Below are positions 41,185 to 53,154 of a stretch of DNA of 64,000 bases, one piece after another (positions within the stretch are counted from its first letter, which is position 1; each line of letters begins with the position of its first letter). Source of the DNA: Buxus sempervirens (lineage: Eukaryota > Streptophyta > Magnoliopsida > Buxales > Buxaceae); NCBI GenBank assembly GCA_947561395.2, contig OX387183.1, positions 35,886,853 through 35,950,852 on the forward strand, in the 5' to 3' direction. The position numbers and the translations under genes were made by a program. The notes under the pieces were generated by a model. It saw only the letters and a program-made list of their open reading frames with translations, searched no databases and was not told the origin of the DNA.

Positions 41185-41690
41185 TAATAGGTACCTACCG
41201 AAGTAAGCCGTAGGTTGGGTGTACTTAAGTCGTAGGTAGCCCCAATTAAGCCTAAGGTACACGTTAAGCTTCAGGTACACACATATTTAGCCAGAGGTAC
41301 ACCCGAGGACAACCCTTAGGTACATGTAAAAAAAAAACCCTCCCAAATAAGCCTTGGGTAACCCCATTTAGCACTTGTTACCCACACAAAAAGGCTAGTC
41401 AAATAAGAATTCAGTACCCCTGAAATGAACAATGAAGCACCCCCAAAATAACCTTAGGTACGCCCAGAAATAAACAGCTGTCAAATAAGCCATTACCACC
41501 ACCGAACAAGCCTTAGGTACCCACAGAATAAATGTGAGGTTCACCACAATTAAGCCTTAGGTACATACCATAAGAACCTGTAGGTACCCACCAAAAAACC
41601 ACCAATAATGCCCTAGGTACCCCCAATTAATCGTTAGGTATCCCCAAAATAAGGCATAGGTACCCAAGAAATTTTCGTAGGTATCCCAAA
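41185..41690 (+). repeat. Degenerate minisatellite around AAGCCTTAGGTACCC
   Basis: About 20 degenerate units built on TAAGCC(T/G)TAGGTAC(C/A)C, spaced irregularly at 20-40 bp. A second set of GATTAATCG-type words follows at about 41703-41890. No coding capacity. Confidence 0.7.
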
Positions 41691-43419
41691 TCGCCTGGCA
41701 CCGATTAATCCTGGGATTTAATCGTGATGAAATAGAGACTTCATGTTCTTTGGAAAGTTAATCGGGAAGGTCGCGATTAATCGCAAGACCTAATCTCGAC
41801 TGGGGGATTAGTCGTGGATGCTAATCATGGAAAATCCGTGTCTTAAAATTCTAATCGTGGATCTCAAGATTAATCTGTGTGCTAATCGCGTGGACATGTT
41901 TCGTCTTTTTTTTTTTACTTTATTTTTTGCCAGTATATTCTATCTTATTTTAACCGAACCTATGGGGATGAAGAAGGTCCAAAACTTATGTACCACCTTC
42001 TTACCCTTGGCGTACCGCAAAAATAATTCGTAGGTACCATGTGTCTAGGCACTAAGAAATTATTCCGACGTAATCAAGTTTTGTAATAAGCCCTCAAAAT
42101 GCACCAACTTGGCACATGGTTGAAGAGAATGGTTACCCTGTGATGTTCATGGGTACTATATATTGTTATTAGTATGATATTCTAAGTGGAATATCTGTTT
42201 TATGTTGTAGGGACAAATGGAGCAAGTCATTTTTACAAGTGGAAGTGAGCAATTAAGTGGAGATGACGTCAGTAATGATATAGCGGATATAAATACAGTG
42301 CCTAGAGTTGTAAGAGCGCTAAGGTTCGATGACGGCGATGGGCATACTCAAAATTTTAGGCCATCCGTGGGAATGGAGTTCGCATCTACTGATGAAGCGT
42401 AAAGATTTTACAATATTGCTTATGCAGCATAGAAGGGCTTCAGTATTCGAAAGAGTACGAAATGGAAAAGTCGGGAAGATGGTAAGGAGTTGTCTAGGAA
42501 GTTTTGTTGCTATAAAGAAGGGAAGAAGGGAACAGACATACGGGATAAAGATGTGAAGAACCCTAGAAAGGAAACACGTACAGGTTGTTTGGCACACATG
42601 AGTGTGAAAGCTCAAGACAATGGCATGTATTTTGTATCGAGCTTTGAGGAGGACCATAATCATGAGGTTGTTACCCCAAGTAAGGCCCACATGCTACCTT
42701 CACAGAGGAAAGTTACAGAGGCGCAATTAGCAGAAAGCAGTGGCATACGACCAAAGCATGCTTTTGAGTTCATGGGTAGAGAAGCCGGCGGAAGAGAGAA
42801 TTTGGGCTTCCTACCTATTGACCATAAGAACCAGATGCGTGACAGACGGAGAGCAATGAAAGTAGAAGACGGATCAAGGTTATTAATTTATTTTGAAGGA
42901 CAACTGATTGACGATCCGTCTTTCTTTTATGCTATACAAGTTGATGAGAACAATGAAATAACAAACTTTTTCTAGGCTGATCGGAAGATGCAAGAAGACT
43001 ACAATAATTTTGGAGATGTCGTTTGTTTTGATACAACTTATAGGACAAACGAAGCTCAAAGGCCATTTGCACCATTGGTTGGAGTCAACCATCACAAACG
43101 AATGGTAGTGTTCGGAGCTGCAATGCTTTATGATGAGACGAAGGCATCCTTTATGTAGTTGTTTGAAACATTTATAAAGGCAATGAATGGGAAAAAGCCA
43201 GTTACCATCTTGACAGACCAAGATGCAGCTAAGTTAGCTGCAATTGCTTTTGTTTTGCCGAACACCTATCATCGGTTATGTGTACGGCATTTGCACCAAA
43301 ATTCATTGAAGCATCTCGGTCACGTATTCCAAACGAGAACCTCCTTTTCATCTGATTTCAATCAGTGTATATATGATTACGAGGAAGAGGCTGACTTCTT
43401 GGAAGCGTGGGATGCAATG

Positions 43420-46400
43420 TGTGCGCGCGTCGAAAACGCGGCACGGGAAAATTCGAAGTCGCCACCGCCTGATGGGGCGCAGGCGGACACCTGGGTACCT
43501 AATCTTGTCTATTAAGGCTTGGGTCTGCAGCTTTTGAGATTCTAAGTAGGGTCTCGGTTGTGGTCCGGGCAAGTCCGTAGACACCCCGGTCCACCCCATC
43601 GGGTGACGGGTCCCTTAGGTTTATCCTGGTTTAAGTCAGTTTACTTTAGTCTCACCCGATTCCTAATCCGATATGCAGCTAGGTTAAGTCTGGCAGGACC
43701 ACCTGAGTGGTGTGGGTCCCTTTAATTGCTTTTATCTTGATTAATTAAGTAATCTGAGTCTGGTTAGGTGGGCCCCGTTGGAAGGCCCACGGTGTCCTTG
43801 GTGGGTTTAGCCAAGCTCATGTACCCTTGTGGGCCTCAGTCTAGCCTGAGAGGCCCTTTGGGCTTTGGTTAGTTCAATTGACTTTTACTTTTGGTTTCAA
43901 ATTGGTTTTAAGTGTTTTTCATGTAAGGGTGGGCTGGATTGGTTTGTGGGCCCCTTAGGTGGGCCCACATGGTAGCCAAGTAATTTAGTGGTTTTATCTT
44001 TTTAAGTTTCCAAAAATGGGTTGGGCACTGGGCTTGGGGCCCGTAGCCCTGATTAGGGCTTGAAAGCCCAAGTTACGGGAAGTTAGGGTTTGCACCCATC
44101 CTTGGTTCGGTTGGTGGGCTTTGGCGGGCCAGGTAGGCCCTTGCCCTTGGTCTCGGCCAAACCACGCATTTCATGCATCAATTCACTAATAAGTTCGGGT
44201 GGGCCGCATTAGGTTTGGCCCGCCCGGTTTAATCAGTTAATTTTACTTATCTTGATTAAGTTACATGCATACATTTCATTGTGTTTATTGGGCTTGGTGG
44301 GCCCCGTTGGAAGGCCCACTAATGTACCAAATTGGACCGATGGGCCATGTCCCAAGTTGGGTTTCCGGGTCACCAAGAAACCCTGTTGGTTTATTTGGTT
44401 CGGTTTGGAAATGACACCTACATCCAGCAATAATCACAGAAAATATACAAAGTTGACACTTTAACAGGGAGAGATCGGCTCATTATACTGGGTCCAAGGG
44501 GAGGTACGGTAAAGGGCATTTTTGGGTTTCCAAAAAATATAGCAATTCGGCATTTTAAGAGGGTGTGCTAACCTCAGTCGCTAGGCCCGAGGTCAGCACT
44601 AACCGGCAATCAACAAAGGCCCTCGCGCGCACGCGCTAGGCGCGAGCAAGGCGTGGGTGCAAAAACGAGCCGAGCGCGAGCTCGGCGAGCGCTCGGCGGG
44701 CGCGAAAAGCGCCTCGTGCGGGCCTCGCGCGAGGTAGGCGTGAGCCTCGCGCAAGCTCGGCGGACACCCTGACGAAACCCGACTCTCTGTTTCTTGGAAA
44801 ACTCCATGACTGGCTGGGTTTTGGAGCTCTGTAACACCTCCCCGATGTTCCTCAGACTCCCAGAAGGCCTTTAAACTCACACTGAAATTAATCTAACCTG
44901 ATTCAGGGTGCGTGTGTGCTTATTGCAATCAAGGAATCGAGAAGAAAACTACAGGGTAAACCAACAGAAGCAACACATGCAAATATCATCTGCAGGTCAT
45001 AACGAAATCTGAACCCATCGTCTCTGCTTAAACTCATGAAGACTTAGAGAAAGGGAAGAGAAGGGGGCTTACAGGGGTACAATGGATCAATAATCATGAG
45101 GGAACAGGCTCCCTTTTAAAGCACCGAAAACAGGCAGGACCGTAGCCTTAAGCATGCCCGAACAGTGGGTGGGGAACCCTCTCTCTCAACCTACCTTAAG
45201 GTCATGGTGGGTTTCTCCCTCACTTAGAGACCCTCCATACGGCAAAGTGAAGCAAGTGCATATTAAACTACCATGGGAACAGACTCGTGCCCAAGGACGC
45301 AGATAAGCTTAGCAAACTCATTAGAAACTTCTCATTTCAACATATGCATATCAAGCGTGGTAGGGAATAATACCTGGGGATCCTAAGACCTGATTGGGGT
45401 GTGTGGGCTTCTCCTCGCAACGAAGCAAGAGTCGGAGCACCTTCCTTCTTGCTCCAACAGCAGCCGTCCTCTGTCTTGCTCGTAATGAAAGGGAGAAAGA
45501 AGATGAGAAAGAGGGGTTCGATGATCTTGGGGTTACGCTGGAGGGCTTAGGGGGCAAAATGGAGTCGGGGAGAGCAGGTTTCGGAAACCGAAAGTCAACC
45601 AGGGAAAAGCTTTCCCAAAAAAATTTCCAAACCCGAAAGGAGCCAACCCTTTGCAATGAAAGGTCGCGCGACTTTTATAGACGAGGAAAATAGGGTCCGC
45701 CGGGTTGGTACCCCCGCGCATTTCATGCTTTCCCCGTTCGCGTGAGCGGCAAAATGATGAAAAAATAATAAATGCGGCCGCTAATTGGTCGGAAATCCGA
45801 TTTTTTTGGATTTAGTCCCTGGATATTTTCGATTTAATCCGATATTCTTGGATTTTTACAAATTTAGTCCCTGGGATATTTCGTACATTTGGATATTCAC
45901 GGATTTGATCCCCGAGATATTTTCCTGCGCAACTCGCCACGTGTGCAGCTTTTTGCCATGTGTGCAGTTTGCCGATTTTGCTACTCGGAAACTTCGTTAG
46001 CTCATATTTTCTCCATCCGGACTCCGATCTAGGCAAAATCAGTTGAGTTAGAATCGTATCGGAGCCCTCTATCCAATGACATAAGGGTAGGCATCTGGAT
46101 CGGATTTTATCAGAAAGTCAACTTTCGGCTCCGCTCGAGTTTGACCGGCCCGCAGAACCTTCATCCGGACCCCGATTCCTGCAAACCCAGTTGTGTTGTA
46201 ACCATGTCGGAATTCTCTATTCAATGATATTGGGGTTAGCACCTGGATCGGGTTTTAGCAGAAAGTCAACTTTCGGCTCCGCTCGAGTTTGACCAACCCG
46301 TAGAACCTTCATCCGGACTCCGATTCCTGCAAACTCAGTTGCGTTGGAACCGTGTCGGGATTCTCTATCCAATGATATTAAGCGAGGTGGCCAATTTTCA

Positions 46401-46499
46401 CTTGATCAAAAAGTCAACTTTTGACCCCTTAGGGTTTGACTTTTTGTCCAGGGTTTGCATTTCCTGCTCTTCCGGGAGCACAAAAATGAGGTGCTTACA
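43420..46499 (-). mobile_element. Solo LTR, family B, inside the FAR1-like gene
   Basis: 3080 bp bounded by TGTGCGCGCGTC and GAGGTGCTTACA, flanked by the duplication CAATG (43415-43419 and 46500-46504). Minus orientation is preferred: read that way it starts TGTAAGCACC, has a TATAAAA box (45679-45673), and ends with GTGGCGACTTCG and CCCGTG, like the end of the Tat LTRs. It contains a GC-rich GAGCGC tract (about 44620-44770) and a tandem repeat near its right end. No coding capacity is credible. Confidence 0.88.
46014..46400. repeat. 148-bp tandem repeat in LTR family B
   Basis: The CATCCGGAC(T/C)CCGAT motif recurs at 46014, 46163 and 46310, with GAAAGTCAACTTTCGGCTCC and CTCGAGTTTGACC between. 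About 2.6 units. Confidence 0.85.
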
Positions 46500-47313
46500 C
46501 AATGATTCAAAAATACGATCTCCAAGACAATGAGTGGCTGAAGGGCATATTTAAGATAAAGGAGAAATGGGCCCTTGTATATGGAAGAACTACATTTTGT
46601 GCTGACATGAAGAGCACCCAACTAAGTGAAAGCTTCAACAGCCGGTTAAAGAAATACATGAAGTACAACATGGACATCTCGTGTTTTTTCCAGCACTTTT
46701 CAAGGCTTTTCGATGATATCCGTTACAAGGAATAGGAAGACAATTATAATATGAGCCAGCGTATTCCAAGAATGATGGTGGAAATCATCATATTAAAGCA
46801 TGCAAGGGAGGTATACACACCGAAGCTGTTTGAGATTTTTCAATTGGAATTTGCAAAAGCTCAAAATCCTGTTGTTAATGAGACTTCACATACTGAGACA
46901 TCCAAAATGTATAAAGTTAGCTTATTTGATAATCCTCGAGGGCATGTTGTTACAGTTAACACTGTGCGCGCGTCGGAAACGCGGCACGGGAAAATTCGGA
47001 GTCGCCACCATCTGATAGGGTGCAGGCGGACACCTGGGTGCCTAATCTTGTCTATTAAGGCTTGGGTCTGCGGCTTTTGAGATTCTAAGTAAGGTCTCGG
47101 TTGTGGTCCGGGGAAGTCCGTAGACACCCCGGTCCACCCCGTCGGGTGACGGGTCCCTTAGGTTTATCCTAGTTTGAGTCAGCTTACTTGGGTCTCACCC
47201 GATTCCTAATCCGATATGCAGTTTGGTTAAGTCTGGCGGGACCACCTGAGTGGTGTGGGTCCCTTTAATTGCTTTTATCTTGATTAATTAGGTAATCTGA
47301 GTCTGGTTGGGTG

Positions 47314-49679
47314 TGTAAAACCCCGAATTTTCCTTAAATAATAAATTAAATTATTAAATAATATTACCGAGAGTTATGATTGATAGAAACATTTTAATAT
47401 TGTAGGGGGTGATCAACTTAGCGGAGATCCAGAATTAGACGCAGATCTGACCGTCCGATCGTGAGATATCGAGGTATGTATTCAAATTGGGCAAGGTGTA
47501 TAGAAGAGTTGCATGGGAGATGCATAGGATCAGGGGGTATAAATATGTATAAAGAATTAACCTAATTCTTATACGTGTATTGTCGCTCGTATTGAAGAGC
47601 CGCAAGCGACGAACTGTTCGAGCGACCAAGGGAAGAAGAAGGAGAAGAAAAAGGAAGGGCTGGGCATGCGTTCATCGTCCAGAGGACTCCTCAGTGCAAG
47701 AGTTTCGCCATTGTGCAGAATAGAGAAGGAGGAATCAGCGTATAGAGGTAGGTGACACCGTTTTGGTTTTAAATTCGGATTTACCTCTGTTTAATCACAG
47801 TGCATGTTTCTATGATATGTAATGTTGTATTTAGTTAGCTAAGTATGTTAGAAATACATTAGAATGAGTTTAGACGAGAAAAATCACGATTTAGAACTGC
47901 TTCTGCTCGATTTGGTGAGACTGCCGACCTCGACTGTGCTAGGCGCTCATCGGCGATCCTAGGCGCTGGTTAAAAATTTGAGGACACCGTGGACCGCGGG
48001 ACGACGGACCGTGGGCGCTCGAATTTGCACTACCGCCGACTAATGACCGCCCGGAGCGATCCTGAGCGATCCCAGGCGCTCTCAGCAGAATTTCCAATTT
48101 TTCATAATTTTGAACCTAATTCAATTCTAAACTATTTTTAGACAATTTTAATGATTAATTAAGGTGCTTTAAGACCAAAATAAACTACCTAAATCCCTGT
48201 TTTACCGAAAAACAAATTAGGGAGATATTTAGGACATTAGTTGCCAAGTTTTGAAGGTAAATGAAAAATGTGATTTTGGAAAAGCCTAACTACCATTTGA
48301 CTATCTAAACACTTCTAAATGGCATTATAAATCATAAGACATTATAAAGAGAATTCAGAATCCGAATGACTGAATAATGAAGTGAATGTACAGATATAAC
48401 CATTATATGCCGCTAGGCACCAACCCTTATAGAAATATGATACTTTAGGGAATTTTGGAGTCTAGTGGGCATAGCTGGTTATGGATCCATAGTCGTAGCT
48501 AGATAGCTGAGGGATATGTCATTTGGGTTGAGTTACTCCTATATGCGACGCGCTTCCTTTGCAAGTTAGTTTGTCTGGGAAGGTCCTATGTCTGGAGGGA
48601 CACCCCGGTGAGCCGCTGGTGATTCCCTGTACATGTGGATAAGCAACCATCTCCATGTATTGATTCTGGTGCTGCATGCTGGTGGTACATGCCAACTCTG
48701 ATGGGTACGTGTGCAATAAGTCGGTGACTACGGCTCTTGTCTAAGCTGCGCTACATGGGGCTTGAGTATCATTAGTAGCATCGCTCCTAAGTCGCACGGT
48801 GGTATAGCAATTGGTTGAGAATCATCTCAAAAGGTTTATCTAACTTTGTAAGTCCTACAATGACACTAAAAACACAACACTTGATATGATTATTATTCTT
48901 ATCGTGCACGTGCGGGATGCATGTGATTGGGATATTGGTTGGATGTGACTGCTTAGTACATCCTGGCAATGCATGGATTATGCTATTGATTTGGCTATTG
49001 AGTTCTTATATTAAAACTTGCTGAAAATCATTTCTAGAACTGTTTATCAAACTATTTTGTGTTCATGAATGGTATAAATGATTATGCGAGCCTGATTTAT
49101 CGATGTTGCTTTATCGTGCATGAAATGTTACTTTGCTTATATTAACTGTTTAATCATGCATGTGTTACCTACTGAGATATTCGTATCTCACCCTACTTCT
49201 ATTCCATATTTTAGCTGATACGCGAGAGGGGGATCTCTTAGACTTCCAAGGAGAGATAGCCGAGTATTCGCCGGAGGATTATTATTATCCAGATCTCATC
49301 TGAGGTGGATTGATGTTATAGATTTAGCATTTTGATTGGTTTATTATCATTTATATGGATTGATGTATGAGAGAGATGAGAGAGAGAGATAGTGACCCAT
49401 TCATTTTACCAGACTTTGATATTACTGACTGATGGTCAAGCTTTATGCTTGTTTGAGGATTTTGATCTACACTTCCGCACATACTTGTTTCCGCAACTCT
49501 GATAGTTTAATATATGGATTGGATTTACTTTCTTTGGTCTGGTATGTTATTGATGTTGTAATGGATATGGGCCAGTAACACCTCGGATTTGGTTGTTGAA
49601 CTAAATTCGGGTTGTTACAGCAGCGAACCGGGTTCGGGTCGGGTGCCGGTTTGCACTGACCCGGGCTCGGGGCGTTACA
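47314..49679 (+). mobile_element. Solo LTR, family C, nested in the family B LTR
   Basis: 2366 bp, TGTAAAACCCCGAATTTTCC to GGGGCGTTACA, flanked by the duplication GGGTG (47309-47313 and 49680-49684). It shares with the LTR at 1109-3578 the ends, the 18-bp hairpin (49173-49190) and a GC-rich tract (about 47920-48080). It lacks the CCCTGAGTAGGCC repeats, so it is a different subfamily. A (GA)n stretch lies near 49374-49391. Confidence 0.92.
49173..49190. other. Conserved hairpin of LTR family C
   Basis: TGAGATA-TTCG-TATCTCA, identical to that at 1457-1474 read on the other strand. Confidence 0.75.
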
Positions 49680-52499
49680 GGGTGGGCCCCGTTGGAAGGC
49701 CCACGGTGTCCTTGGCGGGCTTTGGTCAAACCCATGTACCCTTGTAGGCCTCAGTCTAAGCCTGAGAGGCCCTTTGGATTTTTGGTTCAATGAGTTGATT
49801 TTATTTTGGAGTTCAAGTTGGATTATTAAGTGATTTACATGCAAAGTGGGCCGGTTCAGTTCATGGGCCCATTGGGTGGGCCGCACAGGGTGGCCAGGTA
49901 ATTTATTGGATTTATCTTACTTAAGTTTCCAAAAATGGGTGGGACACTGGGCTTGGGGCCCATAGTCCCGATTAGGGCTTGAAAGCCCAAGTTATGTGAA
50001 GTTAGGGTTTTGAACCCTTACTTGGTTGGTTCGTGGGCTTTGGCGGGCCCGATAGGCCCTTGCCCTTAGTCTCAGCCAAACCACACATTCCATACATCAA
50101 TTCACTAGGTTTGGTTCAAGTGGGCCGCTTTTGGGGTTTGGCCCGCCCGGGTTGATCAGTTAATTTACTTATCTTGGTTAAGTCACATGTATGTATTCCA
50201 TTGTGTTCGTTGGGCTTGGTGGGCCCCGTTGGAAGGACCACGGGAAATCAAATTGGACCGGGGGTCCCAGTCCCATATTGGGTTTCCGGGTGACCTGGAA
50301 ACCCTATTGGTTCATTTGGCTCGATTTAGGAATGCCACCCACATCCGTTGGAAGGCCCACGGATGCAAAAAATGCTCCGCGCGAGCTAAGCGTGAGCTCG
50401 GTGGATGCAAAAATGCTCCACGCGAGCTCAGCGGGAGCTGAGCACCAGCTGAGCGCCAGCTGAGTGCAAGCTCAGCGCAACTCGGCGCATACCCACTACG
50501 AAATCCGATCTTCTGTTTTTTGCTCAAACTCCATTTCTGACTTGTTTTTTAAGCTCTGAAACTGCTTTCTGGGGATCCTTAGACTCCCAGAAGACACCTG
50601 AACCCACTTCAAAATTAATCTAACCTAACTTTCTCCTCACAACTCAAATTTCTTTGTGAGAATCCGAGCCTCAAAACCAAACATCAACAAACTAACAGAG
50701 AAGGGAAAAGGGGGTTTATAATGGGGTACACGAGATGAAATGACCACGGGGAACATGCTTCCCTTCGAATCAAACAAGCAGTATTAGTAAACAAAATGGT
50801 AGAAGAGAAAACATCATAACATGCTATGCTTGAAATGAGCTTATATTCTGAACAACAGAGTTGTCGGGAACATTACCTGGGTGTTAAAACACCCTTCTGA
50901 ATTGAGTGGGTAGGCTCCCCCTTTGAAGCTCCAGCAGCGGCTGGAATCTCCTCCTTCGAGCTCACCCGGCAAGCTCCTCCTTCTCCTTCGGGTATCAAGA
51001 GATGAGGATGAGGATGGGAAGAAAGATCCGAGGAAGGTGGGGAAGAAGTGTTTGGTTTGTTGGGGAAGCTGGTGGTCAAGACCACCTGAACCCGATGAAG
51101 AAGAAGCCAACGAAAAAAAGAAAGCCCCAACCAGGAAGAAAGCCGAACTCAAAAACGGCCAACCAAAAAATGCCGAACCCAAAAACCACTATAAAATAAT
51201 AATGATAATAGAAATAATATATATATATATATATATATACATAAATATGGGCACCTGGATTTATTGATAGGTTTAATCAAAATTTATTTATTGCTGGAGA
51301 TTGTGGTCATTATTAGGCAAAGAAAATAAGGTAGAATAATATTACGTAATTAATTGCGAACTTAAAAATATTGTAGTAAATAGGGAATTAGCAATATAAG
51401 TAATCCGGGTAAACTCAAGTGAATGAGGGGTAGATAAGGAATCCCGAGGGTTAATTAAACACCGGAGGGGAATTAGGTTAAACTCTTGCGATGTCTATAA
51501 ATAGATAACTAATATAAAAATTTTCAGAGATTGGGAGATTGGGGAAAAAGTTGCTGCTCTATAATAAGGGCGGCGGCCGAGCAGTTTGGGTCTCGAGAGC
51601 ACTTCATCAAAAATGGCTGGAAGCTAGAAGAAGATCTCCAATACCTGTGAGTGGCACTGTTTTAAAACCTGGGTTTTGTATTACTCGTAGGTTTAATCCG
51701 AATGTTTAATCCGAATGCATGTGGTAGTGGATTGAGTTATTCATTGGTTTTTCTGGACGGAGATAGTCCGATTGTTTCTTTAGAACTGAATGGGGATAAA
51801 TAAAAAGTGTGTTAGATTAATTCCAAAACTAGTTTGAATGTGTTCTGGGGATATTAGGAGACTAAAGGAATGGTTACAGACAGAAAAAGTTCGGCCAGAG
51901 TTGGAGATCTGGATTTAATAGAGACTTGAAAAATACATGGGGTATTCTCCCACTTGGCGCTCACTTGCGCCCACTTCGGGTAGTAGGCGCAAGGTTAAAA
52001 TACACTACCCGTCGAGCTCCCGCCCACTTGGCGCTCAGCTCGCGTGCACTAAAACCCAATGCGCCCATTTCGCGCCCACTTCCCGCTCACCACGCGCTCA
52101 CTTGATATCGAGTAGGCGCATACCCAAAATTTTAGACCATCGACTATCCGCCCACCTCGCGCCTAGCGCAGGAGGTAAGCGCATGGTCCCTTTTCTTTGC
52201 CGAATGATATGTTTGACTAAAACAAGCTAGGTTTTGATGATAGGAGGTTTCAAGCACTTAACAAATTTCTTGTTTAGGACTCTAGAGACAATAGTACCTA
52301 TGAGAATATTAAAGCTAAATTCTGGAAATTCTTAGGAGCTTCCAAGGCAAATGTAAGGCTAATTGTAGGTGATGTTCTGGATACCAAACACTAGGAGATT
52401 CTATTTTAGTTCTCTTTGGTTAAACACTGTACTTGATTGAGATTTTATTAAATCCTGTTTTTTAATGGCAATTTTTGAAATGTGTTGTAAAGATTATTT

Positions 52500-52635
52500 A
52501 CTTGTGAGTTGATGTTCTGGTTGGAACACTTGTGTGAGTTGATGTTCTGGTTGGAACACTTGTGAGGAATTACTGTTCTGGTTGGAACACTTGTGAGGAA
52601 TTACTGTTCTGGTTGGAACAACTTGTGATGTGTGT
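52500..52635 (+). repeat. 30-31 bp tandem repeat, four copies
   Basis: TTCTGGTTGGAACACTTGTG recurs at about 52515, 52545, 52575 and 52606, with GAGTTGATG or AGGAATTACTG between. Private to this copy of LTR family C as far as this window shows. Confidence 0.88.
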
Positions 52636-53136
52636 GTACCGAATGCGGAGTTTTATTTGGTTATTCATCGGTTTTGGTTTAGCTTGTCCTGGATCCAGAG
52701 TCTAAGCTTAGTAATGTGATGCCTTTGTTTTATTGGGGTAATGGCATGGCCATGGAGTATTGCCACGACCGGTGTAGAGCAGCCAGATACCCTGAGTAGG
52801 CCTAGTTGTTAGTGCCGATACCCTAAGTAGGCCGGCATTGGATGACGAAACCCTGAGTAGGCCGTCATTTCAGAGTATCTGAAACCCTGAGTAGGCCGGA
52901 ACTGTGTACATGGAGGTGTGGAGGTCGCTCTAGCGTGTTAATTAACCAATCAAATAAATACATGACATTGACCATTGTGGGATTTTTGTTTATCTAGATT
53001 GGAAATATATTATTGGATTGTGGTAGCCTTGGGTTTTCCGTTGGTTCCATCGTGTTATTGCTTGCTTACTCGGGTGATTATTCGACTCATATCTTGCAAC
53101 TGGTAAATTGTATTTGTGCATGCATGTGCTGCTCGC

Positions 53137-53154
53137 TGAGATATTTGTATCTCA
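53137..53154. other. Conserved hairpin of LTR family C (segment A)
   Basis: TGAGATA-TTTG-TATCTCA; the stem is kept and the loop differs by one base. Confidence 0.7.

Larger units (their letters stand above)
39863..42216. other. AT-rich region upstream of the FAR1-like relic
   Basis: No convincing coding sequence. A CAG/GTACATAA at 40967-40973 and TATGTTGTAG/GG at about 42210 could bound a 5' UTR intron of the gene that follows, with a possible first exon near 40700-40970. The region contains two short-repeat clusters, listed separately. Short open frames here show no known domain. Confidence 0.45.
42217..46962 (+). pseudogene. FAR1/FRS-like (MULE-derived) gene, stopped and split by an LTR
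   Basis: Starts MEQVIFTSGSEQLSGDD at 42217. An FAR1 DNA-binding domain spans about 42367-42690 (GMEFASTDEA, WKSREDGKELSRKFCCYKEG, TGCLAHMSVKAQDNGMYF, EDHNHEVV). The MULE transposase-like domain follows (FGDVVCFDTTYRTNE, FAPLVGVNHHKRMVVFGAAM, TILTDQDAAKLAAIA, YHRLCVRHLHQN). It is interrupted at 43420 by a 3.1-kb LTR and resumes at 46505 in the same frame: NEWLKGIFKIKEKWA, FCADMKSTQLSESFNSRLK. It is cut again at 46963 by a second LTR; the remainder is not in the window. In-frame stops: TAA 42400, TAG 42430, 42973, 43156 and near 46733. No frameshift. FRS proteins are transcription factors derived from Mutator-like transposases; this copy is dead. It could be a host gene relic or a transposon. 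Confidence 0.85.
46963..51200 (-). mobile_element. Second LTR of family B, truncated, carrying a nested solo LTR
   Basis: It starts TGTGCGCGCGTCGGAAACGC at 46963 inside the FAR1-like coding sequence and matches the copy at 43420 for at least 330 bases to 47313. After the nested LTR it resumes at 49685 (GGGCCCCGTTGGAAGG). It includes a GC-rich GAGCTGAGCGCCAGC tract at 50380-50490. Its far end is not found: similarity stops near the AT repeat at about 51217-51238, so no target duplication can be shown. Confidence 0.8.

Noticed and set aside
43420-43520. Continuation of the FAR1-like protein as ARVENAARENSKSP
   Set aside because: The frame runs by chance from the gene into the LTR that starts at 43420; the true continuation is at 46505.
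44599-44880. Arg/Ala-rich open frames in LTR family B
   Set aside because: Produced by the GC-rich GAGCGC tract, open in several frames at once.
49467-49886. Minus-strand 139-codon frame
   Set aside because: It crosses the boundary of the nested solo LTR at 49679, so it cannot be an ancestral gene.
50923-51267. Open frame of 114 codons at the end of the second family B LTR
   Set aside because: The corresponding sequence in the first family B LTR (45394-45693) has a different peptide; it lies in purine-rich LTR sequence.
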